Shown here: in pieces, positions 5,547-5,728 of the stretch
Layout of the letters: the number at the start of each line of letters is the position of its first letter
How positions within the stretch are numbered: the stretch's first letter is position 1
NCBI GenBank assembly: GCA_041744735.1
Contig: JBGTKH010000394.1
Span: 1-5,728 of the forward strand
Direction of reading: 5' to 3'
DNA length: 5,728 nucleotides
From: JBGTKH01 sp041744735
GTDB taxonomy: Bacteria > Planctomycetota > Planctomycetia > Pirellulales > Pirellulaceae
Position numbers and translations under genes: made by a program
Notes under the pieces: model-generated
Database searches by the model: none
What the model saw: the letters and a program-made list of their open reading frames with translations, nothing else
Told to the model about the DNA's origin: nothing

Positions 5547-5728
5547 ACGGACGGTCCTCCGCGAATCACTAGCCGAGCGGGATTTAGCGGAGCAAGTTGA
5601 CCATCTCGCGGCACGCAGTCGCGCGGCTGCGCTCCGATACATTGATGCTGTCGAAAGGGCTATGGAACGCAATGGCGGCAACGCAGTTCTTCAGCCAATC
5701 TATTTAAACGGATCGGCCGCCGCGCCGC
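5533..5728 (+). CDS. ParE-like type II toxin, N-terminal part (3' end outside window)
   Basis: The frame opens at the ATG at 5533, overlaps the antitoxin by 14 nt and stays open to the window edge, giving 65 complete codons. The residues RDLAEQVDHLA (about 16-26) and ALRYIDAVERAMER (about 33-46) resemble the two N-terminal helices of RelE/ParE toxins, where motifs of the type DL.E...YLA and A.RF.DAVE are usual. Members are typically 90-110 residues and either inhibit DNA gyrase (ParE) or cleave mRNA (RelE); which applies here cannot be told. The position after an RHH antitoxin is the main support. After residue 46 the expected L-A-x-x-P-x-x-G turn is missing, so decay, a frameshift or simple divergence is possible. 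The conserved C-terminal strands are not in view. Confidence 0.6.
   Translation, partial: MALPKRTVLRESLAERDLAEQVDHLAARSRAAALRYIDAVERAMERNGGNAVLQPIYLNGSAAAP

Overview
The window is a dense stretch of a GC-rich bacterial chromosome with ordinary core-metabolism genes and one small accessory module. I infer a planctomycete, Pirellula-like. The basis is an unusual CxxC...CxxC (zinc-ribbon-like) insertion in the valyl-tRNA synthetase and a cluster of short GGAGTGCGG / CCGCTTTGG hairpin repeats between genes, both of which I associate from memory with that phylum. Neither point was tested by a search.

Layout from left to right. (1) Positions 2-1627, + strand: the C-terminal ~541 residues of valyl-tRNA synthetase (ValS); the N-terminal half lies outside the window. 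(2) Positions 1628-1815: a 188-bp gap between convergent genes, filled by four related hairpin repeats, two in each orientation, around a possible degenerate fifth. It may act as a two-way transcription end. (3) Positions 1816-3069, - strand: GlgC, glucose-1-phosphate adenylyltransferase of glycogen synthesis. (4) Positions 3119-5077, - strand: AsnB-type glutamine-hydrolysing asparagine synthetase, 49 bp upstream of glgC and probably co-transcribed with it. (5) Positions 5078-5294: a 217-bp divergent intergenic region with a good sigma-70-like promoter (TATAAT) facing right and two sets of short direct repeats that are candidate operators. (6) Positions 5295-5546 and 5533-end, + strand: a ParD-like antitoxin overlapping by 14 nt the start of a ParE-like toxin gene cut by the window edge. 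The toxin reading frame looks less ParE-like after about residue 46.

How the genes relate: valS serves translation, asnB makes asparagine (or amidates a related substrate) and glgC makes ADP-glucose. The asnB-glgC pair puts a nitrogen-assimilation enzyme and a carbon-storage enzyme under apparently shared transcription. The parDE-like pair is a separate, self-regulated unit. I saw no tRNA, rRNA, CRISPR array, transposase or phage gene. I found no clear new multi-gene system; the most unusual items are the hairpin cluster with compensating stem changes, the ValS metal-site insertion, and the direct repeats in front of parD.
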